Notes: generated by a model from the letters alone, not told the origin. Positions 36,777 through 46,066 are shown, counted from the stretch's first letter. The stretch is DNA of 64,000 nucleotides from Tenacibaculum adriaticum (GCF_008124875.1 NZ_VNIA01000001.1:512721-576720), one strand, 5' to 3'. Made by a program: numbers and translations.

Positions 36777-37454
36777 TTAATCTAATATTCCTAATTCTTT
36801 AGCTTTTAACACTAAGTCTGTATTATTTATAGCTTGTAAATCGGCACGAAGTTTGGCTAATTTATTTTCTATTGCTCTTATTTTCAATAGACTTCCGTCA
36901 CTTTTGGTAATGATTCCTTCCATATTACCAATCTTTGCGTGTTTTGGCAATTCTTTTAAAATTTGGATAGCAACATCATCCATTTGAATTTCTACCAAGG
37001 CTCTTTTTAAGATTTTCTGATGAATTTCATGTGTGTAATACACCTCGTTTGCCAACATTTTTTGAATGGCAAAATTTAATTCGGCGGTATCGCAATTTCC
37101 TTTTAAAATATAGGCAGATGGATTTAGATTGTGAATAACACTATAAACCCGGTTCGTTTCAGAATGACCAGTAATAACACCAATTTTTATGGGAATTTCT
37201 TCTTTTTGAAGCATTTTTATAAAAGACTCTCCACTGTCTATAAGAGAGTTCTCATCAGCATTATCAAAACTTAAATCGGTAAAAACAATTTGAAAAGGAT
37301 TGTTTTGTAAACATGTTTTTATTTTCGAAAAAGCCTCGTCGCACGAATTTGCAGTTTCAATTTCTAAATGAGGAATATCTTTAAGGTAAGAAAGAATTCC
37401 TTCTAATATCAACTGATGATCATCAACAATCAGTATTTTTATTTTGTTAGGCAT
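36777..37454 (-). CDS. Response regulator with diverged LuxR-type output domain
   Basis: 225 residues. Receiver domain with D11/D12, phospho-acceptor D60 (VFTDLSFDNADEN, followed by an unusually long acidic loop), T-type GVITGHS and AYILKGNC lysine. The C-terminal 70 residues line up with a LuxR helix-turn-helix at both ends (DDVAIQILKELPKH ... TDLVLKAKELGILD), but the recognition-helix region (GNMEGIITKSDGSLLKIRAIENKL) lacks the usual SxxTVKxH pattern. DNA binding may be altered or lost. It overlaps the TPR kinase by 8 bases (translational coupling). Confidence 0.85.
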   Translation of the reverse strand: MPNKIKILIVDDHQLILEGILSYLKDIPHLEIETANSCDEAFSKIKTCLQNNPFQIVFTDLSFDNADENSLIDSGESFIKMLQKEEIPIKIGVITGHSETNRVYSVIHNLNPSAYILKGNCDTAELNFAIQKMLANEVYYTHEIHQKILKRALVEIQMDDVAIQILKELPKHAKIGNMEGIITKSDGSLLKIRAIENKLAKLRADLQAINNTDLVLKAKELGILD

Positions 37455-39285
37455 TTATAGGTATTTGGATAGAAGTTTTGGTTCCTTCACCCACCTTACT
37501 TTCAATAGTAAGAGTTCCGTTTAACTCTTCTACACGTTCTTGTAGGTTGTGTAAACCAATTCCTTTTTTACTAATTTTGGTATCAAAACCTATACCATTA
37601 TCAGTAATACTCAAAAATACAAATTTTTTAGCGATTGAAAGATCAATTATAATTTTAGTTGCTTGTGCGTGTTTTTGGCTGTTTTGTATGCTCTCTCTTA
37701 TACTTAAATACAGTAGTCGTTTTATAGCGTTGTTTATGGCAGACCAATCGTAATCTTGTAATCCGTTTACTTTTATTTTTAAATCTAACGAAAAATAATC
37801 GCTCACTAAATTAATAACTTGATCTTTAAACGAAACTTTGTCAAAATTTACACTACTTAATTGATGCGATAAATTACGAACGTTTTCTTTTACCATTTCT
37901 AGCTTTTGTGCTTCTTCTATAAGTTGCGATTTCTCTAATTTTTGATGTAACATTCGCAAATCACCCGCAACTTCGTCGTGTAACGATTTTGCAATTTGTT
38001 GGCGTTCATGTTCACGGGCTTCAGCTCTTTGTAATTGTGCTTGGTATAGTTGTTTTCTACGTCTTAACACAAAAAAGGAAACACTTAATGCTAAGGCGAA
38101 TAAACACGCTGCTGCAAATAACCAACCAATTGTTTTTTGCTGTTTATGACGTACTATTTCTATTTGTTTTTTTTCATTCTCGGTTTTTAAAACAACGTTT
38201 TCCTTTTCTTTTTTATCGGTTTCGTACCTAATTTTTGCAAACTGGTTTTTTAACCTACGCTCTTGTTGAAATAAACTATCATTAAGCTGTATGTATTCTC
38301 GTAAGTATTGCCTTGATTGTTTGCCCGTTGTGAGTTCTGAAAGTAATTCCAGAGCTTCTAAAGTTCGTTTGTTATTATGGGCTTGTCTAGCGTATTTTAA
38401 AGCTTCGTTAACGTGGTAGAGTGCTTTTTCTTTTTGATTAAAACTTTTGTAATAATCTGATAAATTAATATTAATAGTACTTAATTCTTTAAAATCTTTA
38501 AGTTTACTTCTTATTTCTAACACTTCGTAATATTGTTTTAAGACATTTTTTTTATTTCCTGATAAAAAATTACTGGCGGCCAAGTTTTCTAATAAAAAAG
38601 CATATTCTTTAGGGTATTTTTCTTTAATATCATCGAATTTTAACCCTTTTTTAAAAAACTGAATAGCTTTTTCATGTAATTTTTGTTTTTGATATAATAA
38701 ACCTAAATTATTAAAAACACGAATGTATCCCAGTTCTTGTTTTTTATAGTCTTTATTTAATTTACTTATTTTGTATGCTTTTTTATAGTATGATATAGCT
38801 TCATTTATCTGATTTAATTCTTCAGAAGCCAAACCTAGGCAGTTATAGACACTTTCTAAAAAATTAAAAGCTTGAATAGGCTTCAAATATTTTAATGATT
38901 CGATTGATGAAATTTCACTACCTAAAAAATCTTTAGCATCTCTTTGTATTACAGCCATACTAAGAAATCTTTTACCTATTTCTAGTGAATCATTTAAAAG
39001 CAAGGAAATGTTTTTTGATTTATTATAATAATAATAAGTACTATCACTATTAAATTTAATTCTATGAAGTAAAGCTTTATAATGAAAATATTTAGCTAAA
39101 ACTGACAAATCTTGATTTTTTTTATATAAAAATAATAATTGATTTGTTGTTTTGTTTAGAGTTATTGAATCATTATTAAAATATGCTTCTAGTCCCTTTT
39201 TAATAATACTTTCTTTTGAAGAAAGAGCTATTTCTTGAGAGAAGATAGAAAAAAAACTAAAAAAAAACAGGAATCTTAAAAACAT
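37447..39285 (-). CDS. TPR-containing sensor histidine kinase (HisKA_3)
   Basis: 612 residues. Signal peptide (1-16), then a periplasmic array of about six TPR repeats (for example YNCLGLASEELNQINEAISYYKKAYKIS and FNNLGLLYQKQKLHEKAIQFFKKG), a coiled coil (about 335-380), a single membrane helix (about 384-406), phospho-acceptor H436 in LHDEVAGDLRML, and HATPase_c with DNGIGFDTK and GIGLHNLQERVEEL. This is the NarX-like kinase class that partners LuxR-type regulators. The TPR array probably binds a peptide or protein outside the cytoplasm. A 41-residue peptide gene and an attenuator lie just upstream. Confidence 0.92.
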   Translation of the reverse strand: MFLRFLFFFSFFSIFSQEIALSSKESIIKKGLEAYFNNDSITLNKTTNQLLFLYKKNQDLSVLAKYFHYKALLHRIKFNSDSTYYYYNKSKNISLLLNDSLEIGKRFLSMAVIQRDAKDFLGSEISSIESLKYLKPIQAFNFLESVYNCLGLASEELNQINEAISYYKKAYKISKLNKDYKKQELGYIRVFNNLGLLYQKQKLHEKAIQFFKKGLKFDDIKEKYPKEYAFLLENLAASNFLSGNKKNVLKQYYEVLEIRSKLKDFKELSTININLSDYYKSFNQKEKALYHVNEALKYARQAHNNKRTLEALELLSELTTGKQSRQYLREYIQLNDSLFQQERRLKNQFAKIRYETDKKEKENVVLKTENEKKQIEIVRHKQQKTIGWLFAAACLFALALSVSFFVLRRRKQLYQAQLQRAEAREHERQQIAKSLHDEVAGDLRMLHQKLEKSQLIEEAQKLEMVKENVRNLSHQLSSVNFDKVSFKDQVINLVSDYFSLDLKIKVNGLQDYDWSAINNAIKRLLYLSIRESIQNSQKHAQATKIIIDLSIAKKFVFLSITDNGIGFDTKISKKGIGLHNLQERVEELNGTLTIESKVGEGTKTSIQIPINA

Positions 39286-39299
39286 TTTATAGATAATAT

Positions 39300-39325
39300 A
39301 AAACCATCACAAGAGTGATGGTTTT
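39300..39325 (-). terminator. Hairpin terminator / attenuator before the TPR kinase
   Basis: Perfect 11-bp stem, AAAACCATCAC / GTGATGGTTTT, 4-base loop. On the minus strand it follows the small peptide gene and precedes the kinase ATG by 14 bases. Confidence 0.75.
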
Positions 39326-39359
39326 GTAGCTTATTTAAATAAAAATGATTAGCTCATGA

Positions 39360-39485
39360 TTAACCACCTTCACCATCACCACTTGTTCCACTACCTCCAG
39401 TATTGTCGTCACCTCCGCCAAGGGTCTCTGTTCCTTCAGGGTTTAAAATCATTGCTTGTTCTTCTAAGGGATTCATTTCTTTCAT
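39360..39485 (-). CDS. 41-residue glycine-rich peptide
   Basis: Open frame from ATG at 39485: begins MKEMNPLEEQAMILNPEGTE, then TLGGG, and a C-terminal tail of Gly, Ser, Asp and Thr only (ending GDGEGG). No signal peptide or cysteine. The TLGGG junction recalls double-glycine leaders, with the first 23 residues as leader and the tail as core; that is a guess. It lies upstream of, and in the same direction as, the TPR kinase and response regulator genes, separated by an attenuator, so it may be highly expressed and could be the kinase's ligand. No homologue is known to me. Confidence 0.6.
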   Translation of the reverse strand: MKEMNPLEEQAMILNPEGTETLGGGDDNTGGSGTSGDGEGG

Positions 39486-39706
39486 TTTCTTAATTTTTAA
39501 AAGTTAATATAATCTGAGCTAAATGTACTGTTTTATTCTAATTTACTCTAAAAAACAAAATAATTTAACATTAGTTTTACATTGTTGTTGTTAAAAGTTA
39601 AATTTTGGTATTATTTATTTAATAAATAAGGTTTTTTATTGAGAAATTTATTTATAGCTTTAAAAACAAGTTAGAAAAATAGAACGCCTCATTGCTTTTT
39701 TTAGCC

Positions 39707-39790
39707 CGTCATTGCGAGGGCAGCGAAGCAATCTTTCGGTTTTGAGTTCTCAATAGAGAGATTACTTCGTCATCCTTCCTAGTAATGACA
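39707..39790. repeat. Palindromic repeat family A, copy 1
   Basis: Left arm CGTCATTGCGAGGG and GAAGCAATCT; right arm AGATTACTTCGTC, ending AGTAATGAC. The arms pair with some G-T pairs and could form a long cruciform or RNA hairpin. The gap 39486-39706 upstream holds only the putative promoter area of the peptide gene. Confidence 0.8.
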
Positions 39791-39831
39791 ATTGCTTGAT
39801 GTTTTCATTTTTTAAAGAATTATATTTTACA

Positions 39832-39920
39832 CGTCATTGCGAGGGACGAAGCAATCTGTTAGTTTCGAGTTCCCAATTAAGAGATTACTTATTACTTCGT
39901 CATCCTTCCTCATAATGACG
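39832..39920. repeat. Palindromic repeat family A, copy 2
   Basis: CGTCATTGCGAGGGACGAAG ... ending CATAATGACG, with an extra TTACTTA inside the right arm. Ends 6 bases from the stop codon of the GIY-YIG gene. Confidence 0.8.
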
Positions 39921-39925
39921 TTAGG

Positions 39926-40222
39926 TTAAACATTAAACAACCAACCTTCAGATAAATCTTTCCAATCAGGATTTTCTTTATTTATTAAATCTTCTTTTCT
40001 TTTTCTATTGCCAGCTTTTAATTGCTTTTCTCGAGCTATAGCTTCCGTTATCGATTGAAAAGTTTCATAATAAACTAATTTGTTGCAATTATATTTAAAA
40101 GCAAAACCTTTGTATTTACCTGTTTTATGTTCGTAAATTCTTTTAATTAAGTTTGAAGTAATTCCAATATAAATGACAGTGTTGTTTTTATTGGTTAGAA
40201 AATAAACAGAAGGAGTTTTCAT
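39926..40222 (-). CDS. Single-domain GIY-YIG nuclease
   Basis: 98 residues. Motif VYFL (Y7) and IYIG (Y18-G20), R28 in LIKRIYEHK, and glutamate in AIAREKQLKAGNRKRKEDLI, which are the tyrosines, arginine and metal-binding glutamate of the GIY-YIG fold; C-terminal NPDWKDLSEGW is typical of the small YhbQ/UPF0213-like group. Acts on DNA, target unknown. No other genes belong to it. It is bracketed by palindromic repeats: copy 2 lies 6 bases past its stop and copy 3 begins 24 bases before its ATG. Confidence 0.9.
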   Translation of the reverse strand: MKTPSVYFLTNKNNTVIYIGITSNLIKRIYEHKTGKYKGFAFKYNCNKLVYYETFQSITEAIAREKQLKAGNRKRKEDLINKENPDWKDLSEGWLFNV

Positions 40223-40245
40223 GCATACAAATTACTAAAATCCCA

Positions 40246-40331
40246 CGTCATTGCGAGCGCAGTGAAGCAATCTTTCGGTTTCGAGTTCTCAATAGAGAGA
40301 TTACTTCGTCATTTCACTCCTCGTAATGACG
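40246..40331. repeat. Palindromic repeat family A, copy 3
   Basis: CGTCATTGCGAGCGCAGTGA ... ending TCGTAATGACG. Lies just upstream of the GIY-YIG ATG. Copy 1 shares its loop (TTTCGGTTTYGAGTTCTCAA), so copies 1 and 3 are closest to each other. Confidence 0.8.
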
Positions 40332-40376
40332 ATTGGTTAATTGTTTTTCGTTTTTTGAAGGAATTTATATTTTTTA

Positions 40377-40403
40377 CGTCATTGCGAGGGACGAAGCAAT
40401 CTG
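40377..40403 (+). repeat. Palindromic repeat family A, half copy
   Basis: Only the left arm is present (CGTCATTGCGAGGGACGAAG then CAATCTG). The right arm is replaced by a family B repeat, which suggests recombination between repeats. Confidence 0.7.
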
Positions 40404-40433
40404 TTTAAGGTTATCGAGAGTTTTCATATTGAT

Positions 40434-40518
40434 GTCAGTTCGAGTGATTTTATGAAGTAAAACGGAATAAAATTGTATCGAGAACAAGCTCATAGGTTCC
40501 TGCCTTCGCAGGAATGAC
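40434..40518 (+). repeat. Family B repeat fused to a TTCCTGC-cttc-GCAGGAA hairpin
   Basis: GTCAGTTCGAGTGATTTT ... TTGTATCGAGAAC, then a hairpin with arms TTCCTGC and GCAGGAA followed by TGAC (40497-40518). The hairpin is like the GCAGGAATGAC elements seen in many bacterial genomes. Lies between the GIY-YIG unit and the methyltransferase gene; with the family A copies it fills the gap 40223-40527. Confidence 0.55.
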
Positions 40519-40527
40519 AATTTATTT

Positions 40528-41058
40528 TTAAGCTCTCATTTTAGAAAACAAATCCCAAAGCACCACACCACAACTTACTGAGATATTCAATGAATGTTTG
40601 GTTCCTAATTGTGGGATTTCAAGACACATATCAGAAGCAGAAACTACGTTTTGTTGTACGCCTTTTACTTCGTTACCAAAAACCACAGCGTATTTTTGGT
40701 TCGATTTAGGGATAAAGGTATTTAGCATAGTACTGTTTTCAGCTTGCTCAATAGATAGTACTTTTACATTGTCTGCTTTTAGTTTTTCAACCAAAGTCAA
40801 CGTGTCTTCTACATACTCCCAATCTACCGATTCGGTGGCACCTAAGGCCGTTTTATGAATTTCTTTGTTGGGTGGCGTAGCCGTGATACCACACAGGTAA
40901 ATTTTTTCGATTAAAAAAGCATCCGAAGTTCTAAAAACTGAGCCCACATTATTCAAACTACGAACATTGTCTAACACCACAATAATGGGTGTTTTTTCAG
41001 TTTGTTTAAACTCATCAACCGTTATTCTTCCTAACTCGCTATTCTTCAGTTTTCTCAT
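40528..41058 (-). CDS. SpoU/TrmH-family RNA 2'-O-methyltransferase
   Basis: 176 residues. The trefoil-knot SPOUT motifs are IIVVLDNVRSLNNVGSVFRTSDAF (motif 1), VFGNEVKGV (motif 2) and LEIPQLGTKHSLNISVSCGVVLW (motif 3, SAM binding). Methylates ribose in tRNA or rRNA; the exact position cannot be told. No N-terminal RNA-binding extension. Confidence 0.9.
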   Translation of the reverse strand: MRKLKNSELGRITVDEFKQTEKTPIIVVLDNVRSLNNVGSVFRTSDAFLIEKIYLCGITATPPNKEIHKTALGATESVDWEYVEDTLTLVEKLKADNVKVLSIEQAENSTMLNTFIPKSNQKYAVVFGNEVKGVQQNVVSASDMCLEIPQLGTKHSLNISVSCGVVLWDLFSKMRA

Positions 41059-41086
41059 GCTTGGGCAATCTTTAAATAATTATGGT

Positions 41087-41158
41087 GAGATTACTTTGTT
41101 ATTGTTCCTCATAATGACGATTTTTTTACGTCATTGAGAGGAAAAGGAAGCAATCTGT
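41087..41158. repeat. Palindromic repeat family A, inverted-order copy
   Basis: The right arm (GAGATTACTTTGTTATTG ... CATAATGACG, 41087-41119) comes first, and the left arm (ACGTCATTGAGAGG ... GAAGCAATCTG, 41128-41158) comes second with 8 bases between. Suggests recombination or end-to-end joining of two elements. Confidence 0.7.
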
Positions 41159-41239
41159 TCATCAAATAATTAAATGAATTATTTAACAACAATAACACTT
41201 TTCATATCTTCGCAAAACTAACCCAAAAAATCCAAAAAC

Positions 41240-43849
41240 TTGGCAAAAACAAAGGCAAAAAAGGTTACGCCATTAATGAAACAGTACAACGGAATTAAAA
41301 CAAAATATCCTGATGCGATGTTACTGTTTCGAGTGGGCGATTTTTACGAAACCTTTGGAGAAGATGCGGTAAAAGCATCGGAAGTTTTAGGAATTATTTT
41401 AACAAAAAGAGGTGCAGGAAGCGAAAGCGAAACAGCTTTGGCAGGTTTTCCGCATCATTCGTTAAACACCTACTTACCTAAGTTAGTGAAATCGGGTCTT
41501 AGAGTTGCAATTTGCGATCAGTTAGAAGACCCAAAAATGACGAAAACCATCGTAAAACGAGGTGTTACTGAGTTGGTAACTCCTGGAGTTGCGTTAAATG
41601 ATGAGGTATTACAATCGAAAACGAATAACTTTTTAGCAGCGGTTCATTTTGGGAAGAAATTGCTAGGAGTTTCTTTTTTAGATGTTTCTACAGGAGAGTT
41701 TTTAATCGCGCAAGGAAACGAAGAATACATAGATAAATTATTACAGAATTTTGCTCCGAGTGAAGTTTTGGTACAAAAGCAAAATAAACAGCGGTTTTTA
41801 GAATTGTTTACCAACCGTTTTCATTCCTTTTATTTAGAGGATTGGGTGTTTCAAAAAGACTACGGAAACGAAGTTTTAACCAATCATTTTAAAGTTAACA
41901 ACTTAAAAGGTTTTGGTGTTGATGAATTAGAACAAGGCATTGTTGCTGGTGGTGCAGCAATGTATTATTTATCGGAAACACAACACAATAAAATTGAGCA
42001 CATACAATCTGTTGGAAGAATTGCAGAAGATAAGTATGTTTGGATGGATCGATTTACCGTTAAAAATCTAGAGTTGTATGGTGGAAATTCGATCAATTCG
42101 GTTTCGTTGTTAGATATTATCGACAAAACCATTTCGCCAATGGGCGGACGTTTATTAAAACGTTGGTTAGCCCTTCCATTAAAAGATATTGAGCAAATAC
42201 AACAACGCCATGAGTTGGTGAAGTTTTTAATTGACAAAGATGATTTTTTAGAAACGGTTACCTATCAGTTAAAGCAAATTTCAGATATAGAACGCTTAAT
42301 TTCTAAAGTGGCTACAGGTAAAGTTTCTCCTAGAGAAGTAGTGCTGTTGAAAAACTCACTTAAAGCAATTTTGCCGATAAAAACTTCTGCAGAGAAAAGC
42401 AAGAACAAGGCAGTTCAAGAGTTAGGGAAACAGCTCAAGGATTGTAAAGAACTAATTCATAAAATTTCGGAAACTGTTTTTGATGATGCTCCTGTAAATA
42501 TTAACAAAGGAAATGCAATTGCAAGTGGGGTTTCTGATGAATTAGACGATTTACGAGGTATTTCTAATTCAGGAAAAGAATATCTCGATAATATGTTGGC
42601 TCGAGAAACTGAGCGAACGGGAATTACGAGTTTAAAAATAGCTTTTAATAACGTTTTTGGGTATTATATAGAAGTAAGAAATACCCATAAAGACAAAGTA
42701 CCCAAAGAGTGGATTCGTAAACAAACTTTGGTAAACGCAGAGCGTTATATTACAGAAGAACTTAAGGAATACGAAACCAAAATTTTAGGAGCGGAAGAGA
42801 AAATTCAAGCCTTAGAAGTTGAGATTTTTGCTAAGTTGGTTCAATACATTATCGGTTTTGTACAGCCTGTGCAACAAAACGCACAAGCGATTGCAAAAAT
42901 TGATTGCTTATTGTCGTTTGCCAAATTAGCGATAGATAACAATTATGTGCGTCCGATTATTGATGAAAGTACGGATATTGAAATAAAAAATGGCCGTCAC
43001 CCAGTAATTGAAAAACAATTAGCAATAGGTGAAGAATATATCGCCAATGATGTGGTGCTGAACAATAATCAGCAGCAAATTATAATGATTACGGGTCCGA
43101 ATATGTCGGGTAAGTCAGCTATTTTACGTCAAACCGCATTGATAGTTCTGTTAGCACAAATGGGAAGTTATGTGCCTGCACAAAATGCGCGTATTGGTAT
43201 TGTAGATAAGATTTTTACGCGTGTTGGAGCAAGTGATAATATTTCGATGGGAGAATCGACCTTTATGGTGGAGATGAATGAAACAGCGTCTATCTTAAAT
43301 AACATTTCGGATCGTAGTTTGGTGTTGTTAGATGAAATTGGACGAGGAACGTCTACCTACGACGGAATTTCCATCGCTTGGGCCATTGCTGAATATTTAC
43401 ACGAATATCCTGCGAAGGCAAAAACGTTGTTTGCTACACATTACCATGAGCTAAATGAAATGACCACCACGTTTGAACGTATTAAAAACTTCAACGTTTC
43501 GGTAAAAGAATTAAAAGACAGTATAATCTTTTTAAGGAAATTAATTCCGGGCGGAAGTAATCATAGTTTCGGAATTCACGTAGCAAAACTAGCAGGAATG
43601 CCTAGTATGGTAATTCATAGAGCAAATAAAATTTTAAAAGAATTAGAAGACTCTCATTCACATAAAGAAGTTAAAGAGGTTCTAAAAGATGCGCAACACG
43701 AAGAAATGCAAATGAGCTTTTTTCAGTTAGATGATCCATTATTAGAAGACATTCGAGAAGAAATTTTAGCAACTAATATTGATGCGCTTACACCCATTGA
43801 AGCATTGATGAAGTTGAACGAAATTAAACGAATGTTGGTGAAGAAGTAG
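41240..43849 (+). CDS. mutS: DNA mismatch repair protein MutS
   Basis: 869 residues, MutS1 type. Mismatch-binding domain with [15 protein letters not shown] (Phe-x-Glu mismatch wedge), connector, lever and clamp domains, and the ATPase with TGPNMSGKS (Walker A, residues 618-626), [16 protein letters not shown] (Walker B) and FATHYHEL. C-terminus includes the helix-u-turn dimerisation part. TTG start (41240), with [20 protein letters not shown] as the first residues; the first ATG would remove residues in front of the QY motif, so TTG is preferred. Confidence 0.96.
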   Translation: MAKTKAKKVTPLMKQYNGIKTKYPDAMLLFRVGDFYETFGEDAVKASEVLGIILTKRGAGSESETALAGFPHHSLNTYLPKLVKSGLRVAICDQLEDPKMTKTIVKRGVTELVTPGVALNDEVLQSKTNNFLAAVHFGKKLLGVSFLDVSTGEFLIAQGNEEYIDKLLQNFAPSEVLVQKQNKQRFLELFTNRFHSFYLEDWVFQKDYGNEVLTNHFKVNNLKGFGVDELEQGIVAGGAAMYYLSETQHNKIEHIQSVGRIAEDKYVWMDRFTVKNLELYGGNSINSVSLLDIIDKTISPMGGRLLKRWLALPLKDIEQIQQRHELVKFLIDKDDFLETVTYQLKQISDIERLISKVATGKVSPREVVLLKNSLKAILPIKTSAEKSKNKAVQELGKQLKDCKELIHKISETVFDDAPVNINKGNAIASGVSDELDDLRGISNSGKEYLDNMLARETERTGITSLKIAFNNVFGYYIEVRNTHKDKVPKEWIRKQTLVNAERYITEELKEYETKILGAEEKIQALEVEIFAKLVQYIIGFVQPVQQNAQAIAKIDCLLSFAKLAIDNNYVRPIIDESTDIEIKNGRHPVIEKQLAIGEEYIANDVVLNNNQQQIIMITGPNMSGKSAILRQTALIVLLAQMGSYVPAQNARIGIVDKIFTRVGASDNISMGESTFMVEMNETASILNNISDRSLVLLDEIGRGTSTYDGISIAWAIAEYLHEYPAKAKTLFATHYHELNEMTTTFERIKNFNVSVKELKDSIIFLRKLIPGGSNHSFGIHVAKLAGMPSMVIHRANKILKELEDSHSHKEVKEVLKDAQHEEMQMSFFQLDDPLLEDIREEILATNIDALTPIEALMKLNEIKRMLVKK

Positions 43850-43879
43850 CCGTTCATCAAATAATTTTTCACCTCAAAT

Positions 43880-43929
43880 GGAGTCGAGAGGTTGTTAATT
43901 GTTAGATATCGACTCCGCTCGATCTGACA
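43880..43929. repeat. Family B-like palindromic repeat, reverse copy
   Basis: On the minus strand GTCAGATCGAGCGGAGTCGA, then TATC and, 20 bases on, CTCTCGACTC. Fills most of the gap between mutS and the MATE gene. Confidence 0.5.
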
Positions 43930-43942
43930 TAATACTTCTTAC

Positions 43943-45277
43943 ATGCAACAAGACATTAGCTTTAAACGAATAAATAAACTAGCAATTCCCGCCTTAATTG
44001 CGGGTGTTGCGGAACCATTACTTTCTACGACCGATTTAGCGATTGTTGGTAACATACAACACAATGCTACCGAAAGTATTGGAGCTATTGGTATTGTAGG
44101 AGCTTTTTTATCGATGTTAATTTGGGTATTCGGACAAACACGTAGCGGAATTTCAGCTATTTTATCTCAATATTTAGGAGCAAATAAGTTAAATGAGGTT
44201 AAAAATTTACCTGCACAAGCCATCGTAATTGTGGTGGCTACAAGTTTTTTAATTCTAGGATTGAGCTTTCCGTTTGCACGAGATATTTTTCAATTTTATA
44301 ATGCTTCTGGAATTATTTTAGACTATTCAGTTGAATATTATCAGATCAGAGTTTTTGGTTTTCCGTTTACACTTTTTGTAATTGCTGTTTTTGGTACATT
44401 TCGAGGATTGCAAAACACGTATTATCCAATGTTGATTGCGATTATTGGAACAATTATTAATATTGTTTTAGATCTTATTTTGGTGTATGGTGTAGAAGGT
44501 ATAATTCCAGCAATGAATATTCAAGGAGCAGCCTACGCCAGTGTTTTTGCACAAGTTTCTATGGCTGGTATAGCTGTTTATTTACTATTGAAGAAAACAG
44601 AAATCTCACTTAAACTTGAATTACCATTCAATAAAGAGATTTCGCGTTTTATCACTATGATTTTAAATTTGTTTGTGCGTACGATTGCCTTAAATGTTGC
44701 TTTGTATTTTGGTACTTCATATGCGACAAGCTTCGGAAACGAATATATTGCAGCTTATACCATTGGCCTTAATTTATGGTTGATAGGAGCATTTACCATT
44801 GATGGTTATTCATCCGCAGGAAATATTTTATCAGGGAAATTATTAGGAGCAAAAGCTTATAAAACACTCATAACATTAGGAAATCGATTGCTACTATATG
44901 GTTTTTTATTCGGAATTGTAATGGCGGTGATTGGTTTTATTTTTTATAAACCCATTGGAAGAATCTTTACGCAAGAACCCGAAGTCTTAGAACAGTTTTA
45001 TCATACTTTTTGGATTATTTTATTGATGCAACCGGTATGTGCAATTGCATTTATTTACGATGGAATGTTTAAGGGGTTAGGAGAAATGAAGTATATACGA
45101 AATGTTTTATTGGTTTCAACAACCTTTGTTTTTGTTCCTGTTTTGTTAATTTTTAATGAGCTTGATTACAAATTACACGCTGTTTGGATTGCTTTTTATT
45201 GTTGGATTCTCGTTCGTGGAATTCCATTAATTTTAAAATTTAGAGGAAAGTTTTTACCGCTAGCGCAAAAAATGTAA
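43943..45277 (+). CDS. MATE-family multidrug/cation efflux transporter
   Basis: 444 residues with 12 predicted membrane helices arranged in two halves; NKLAIPALIAGVAEPLLSTTDLAIVG at the N-terminus and GFPFTLFVIAVFGTFRGLQNTYYPM in the first half are typical of NorM/DinF-type MATE proteins. Probably uses Na+ or H+ gradient to expel organic cations. Starts 93 bases after mutS with a repeat between, so co-transcription is uncertain. Confidence 0.92.
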   Translation: MQQDISFKRINKLAIPALIAGVAEPLLSTTDLAIVGNIQHNATESIGAIGIVGAFLSMLIWVFGQTRSGISAILSQYLGANKLNEVKNLPAQAIVIVVATSFLILGLSFPFARDIFQFYNASGIILDYSVEYYQIRVFGFPFTLFVIAVFGTFRGLQNTYYPMLIAIIGTIINIVLDLILVYGVEGIIPAMNIQGAAYASVFAQVSMAGIAVYLLLKKTEISLKLELPFNKEISRFITMILNLFVRTIALNVALYFGTSYATSFGNEYIAAYTIGLNLWLIGAFTIDGYSSAGNILSGKLLGAKAYKTLITLGNRLLLYGFLFGIVMAVIGFIFYKPIGRIFTQEPEVLEQFYHTFWIILLMQPVCAIAFIYDGMFKGLGEMKYIRNVLLVSTTFVFVPVLLIFNELDYKLHAVWIAFYCWILVRGIPLILKFRGKFLPLAQKM

Positions 45278-45298
45278 TTTTGAGAAAAATCAATAACT

Positions 45299-46066
45299 AT
45301 GAGTACAACCAGAGCTAACGGAAGTTTATATACCAATATTGAAAACAAGATTGCTACTGTAGAATTTGGTCATCCGGCAAGTAATTCATTTCCTAGTGAA
45401 TTGCTAGATAGATTAGCCAAAGAGTTTGATTCATTGTCTGAAAATGAAAACGTTTCTGTAATCATCTTAAAATCGGAAGGAGACCGAGCGTTTTGTGCAG
45501 GAGCTTCCTTTGATGAGTTAGTCTCAATTTCTAATTTAGAAGATGGTAAAGCTTTCTTTTCAGGGTTTGCAAATGTAATTAACGCAATGCGTACATGTTC
45601 AAAATTAATTATTGGTAGGGTGCAAGGAAAAACAGTTGGTGGTGGAGTTGGATTAGCTGCTGCTTGTGATTATGTGTTGGCTACGGAAGGAGCGTCGATA
45701 AAATTATCAGAATTAACCATTGGTATCGGTCCATTTGTAATTGCTCCTGCGGTTGAACGTAAAGTAGGAGTGAGTGGTTTAGCAGAATTAACGTTAGATG
45801 CTACTAGTTGGAAAAACGCGTATTGGGCTAAAGAAAAAGGGTTATATGCACGAGTTTTTGAAAGCATTTCTGAATTAGATAAAGAAGTTGAATTATTATC
45901 AGAAAAATTAGCATCGTATAATCCGGAAGCTTTGCTTGAAATGAAAAAAGCATTGTGGTTAGGAACAGATCATTGGGATCGTTTATTAATTGGAAGAGCA
46001 GAAACTTCTGGAAAGTTGGTATTATCAGAGTTTACTAAACATGCGTTAGCAAAGTTTAAAAAGTGA
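45299..46066 (+). CDS. Enoyl-CoA hydratase/isomerase family protein
   Basis: 255 residues, crotonase fold. VIILKSEGDRAFCAGASFDELVS forms the oxyanion hole; GRVQGKTVGGGVGLAAACDYVLA follows; the usual catalytic glutamates around LSELTIGIGP (E near residue 141) are kept in part. 21 bases after the MATE gene. The acyl-CoA substrate is not evident. Confidence 0.9.
   Translation: MSTTRANGSLYTNIENKIATVEFGHPASNSFPSELLDRLAKEFDSLSENENVSVIILKSEGDRAFCAGASFDELVSISNLEDGKAFFSGFANVINAMRTCSKLIIGRVQGKTVGGGVGLAAACDYVLATEGASIKLSELTIGIGPFVIAPAVERKVGVSGLAELTLDATSWKNAYWAKEKGLYARVFESISELDKEVELLSEKLASYNPEALLEMKKALWLGTDHWDRLLIGRAETSGKLVLSEFTKHALAKFKK

Noticed and set aside
39707-40518. CRISPR-like array in the repeat-rich area
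   Set aside because: The repeats are palindromes of about 85 bases with unequal spacing and no uniform spacers; no cas genes are present.
41240-41242. TTG as an error in the mutS start
   Set aside because: The protein start [16 protein letters not shown] fits MutS homologues and no ATG fits better, so the TTG is kept.
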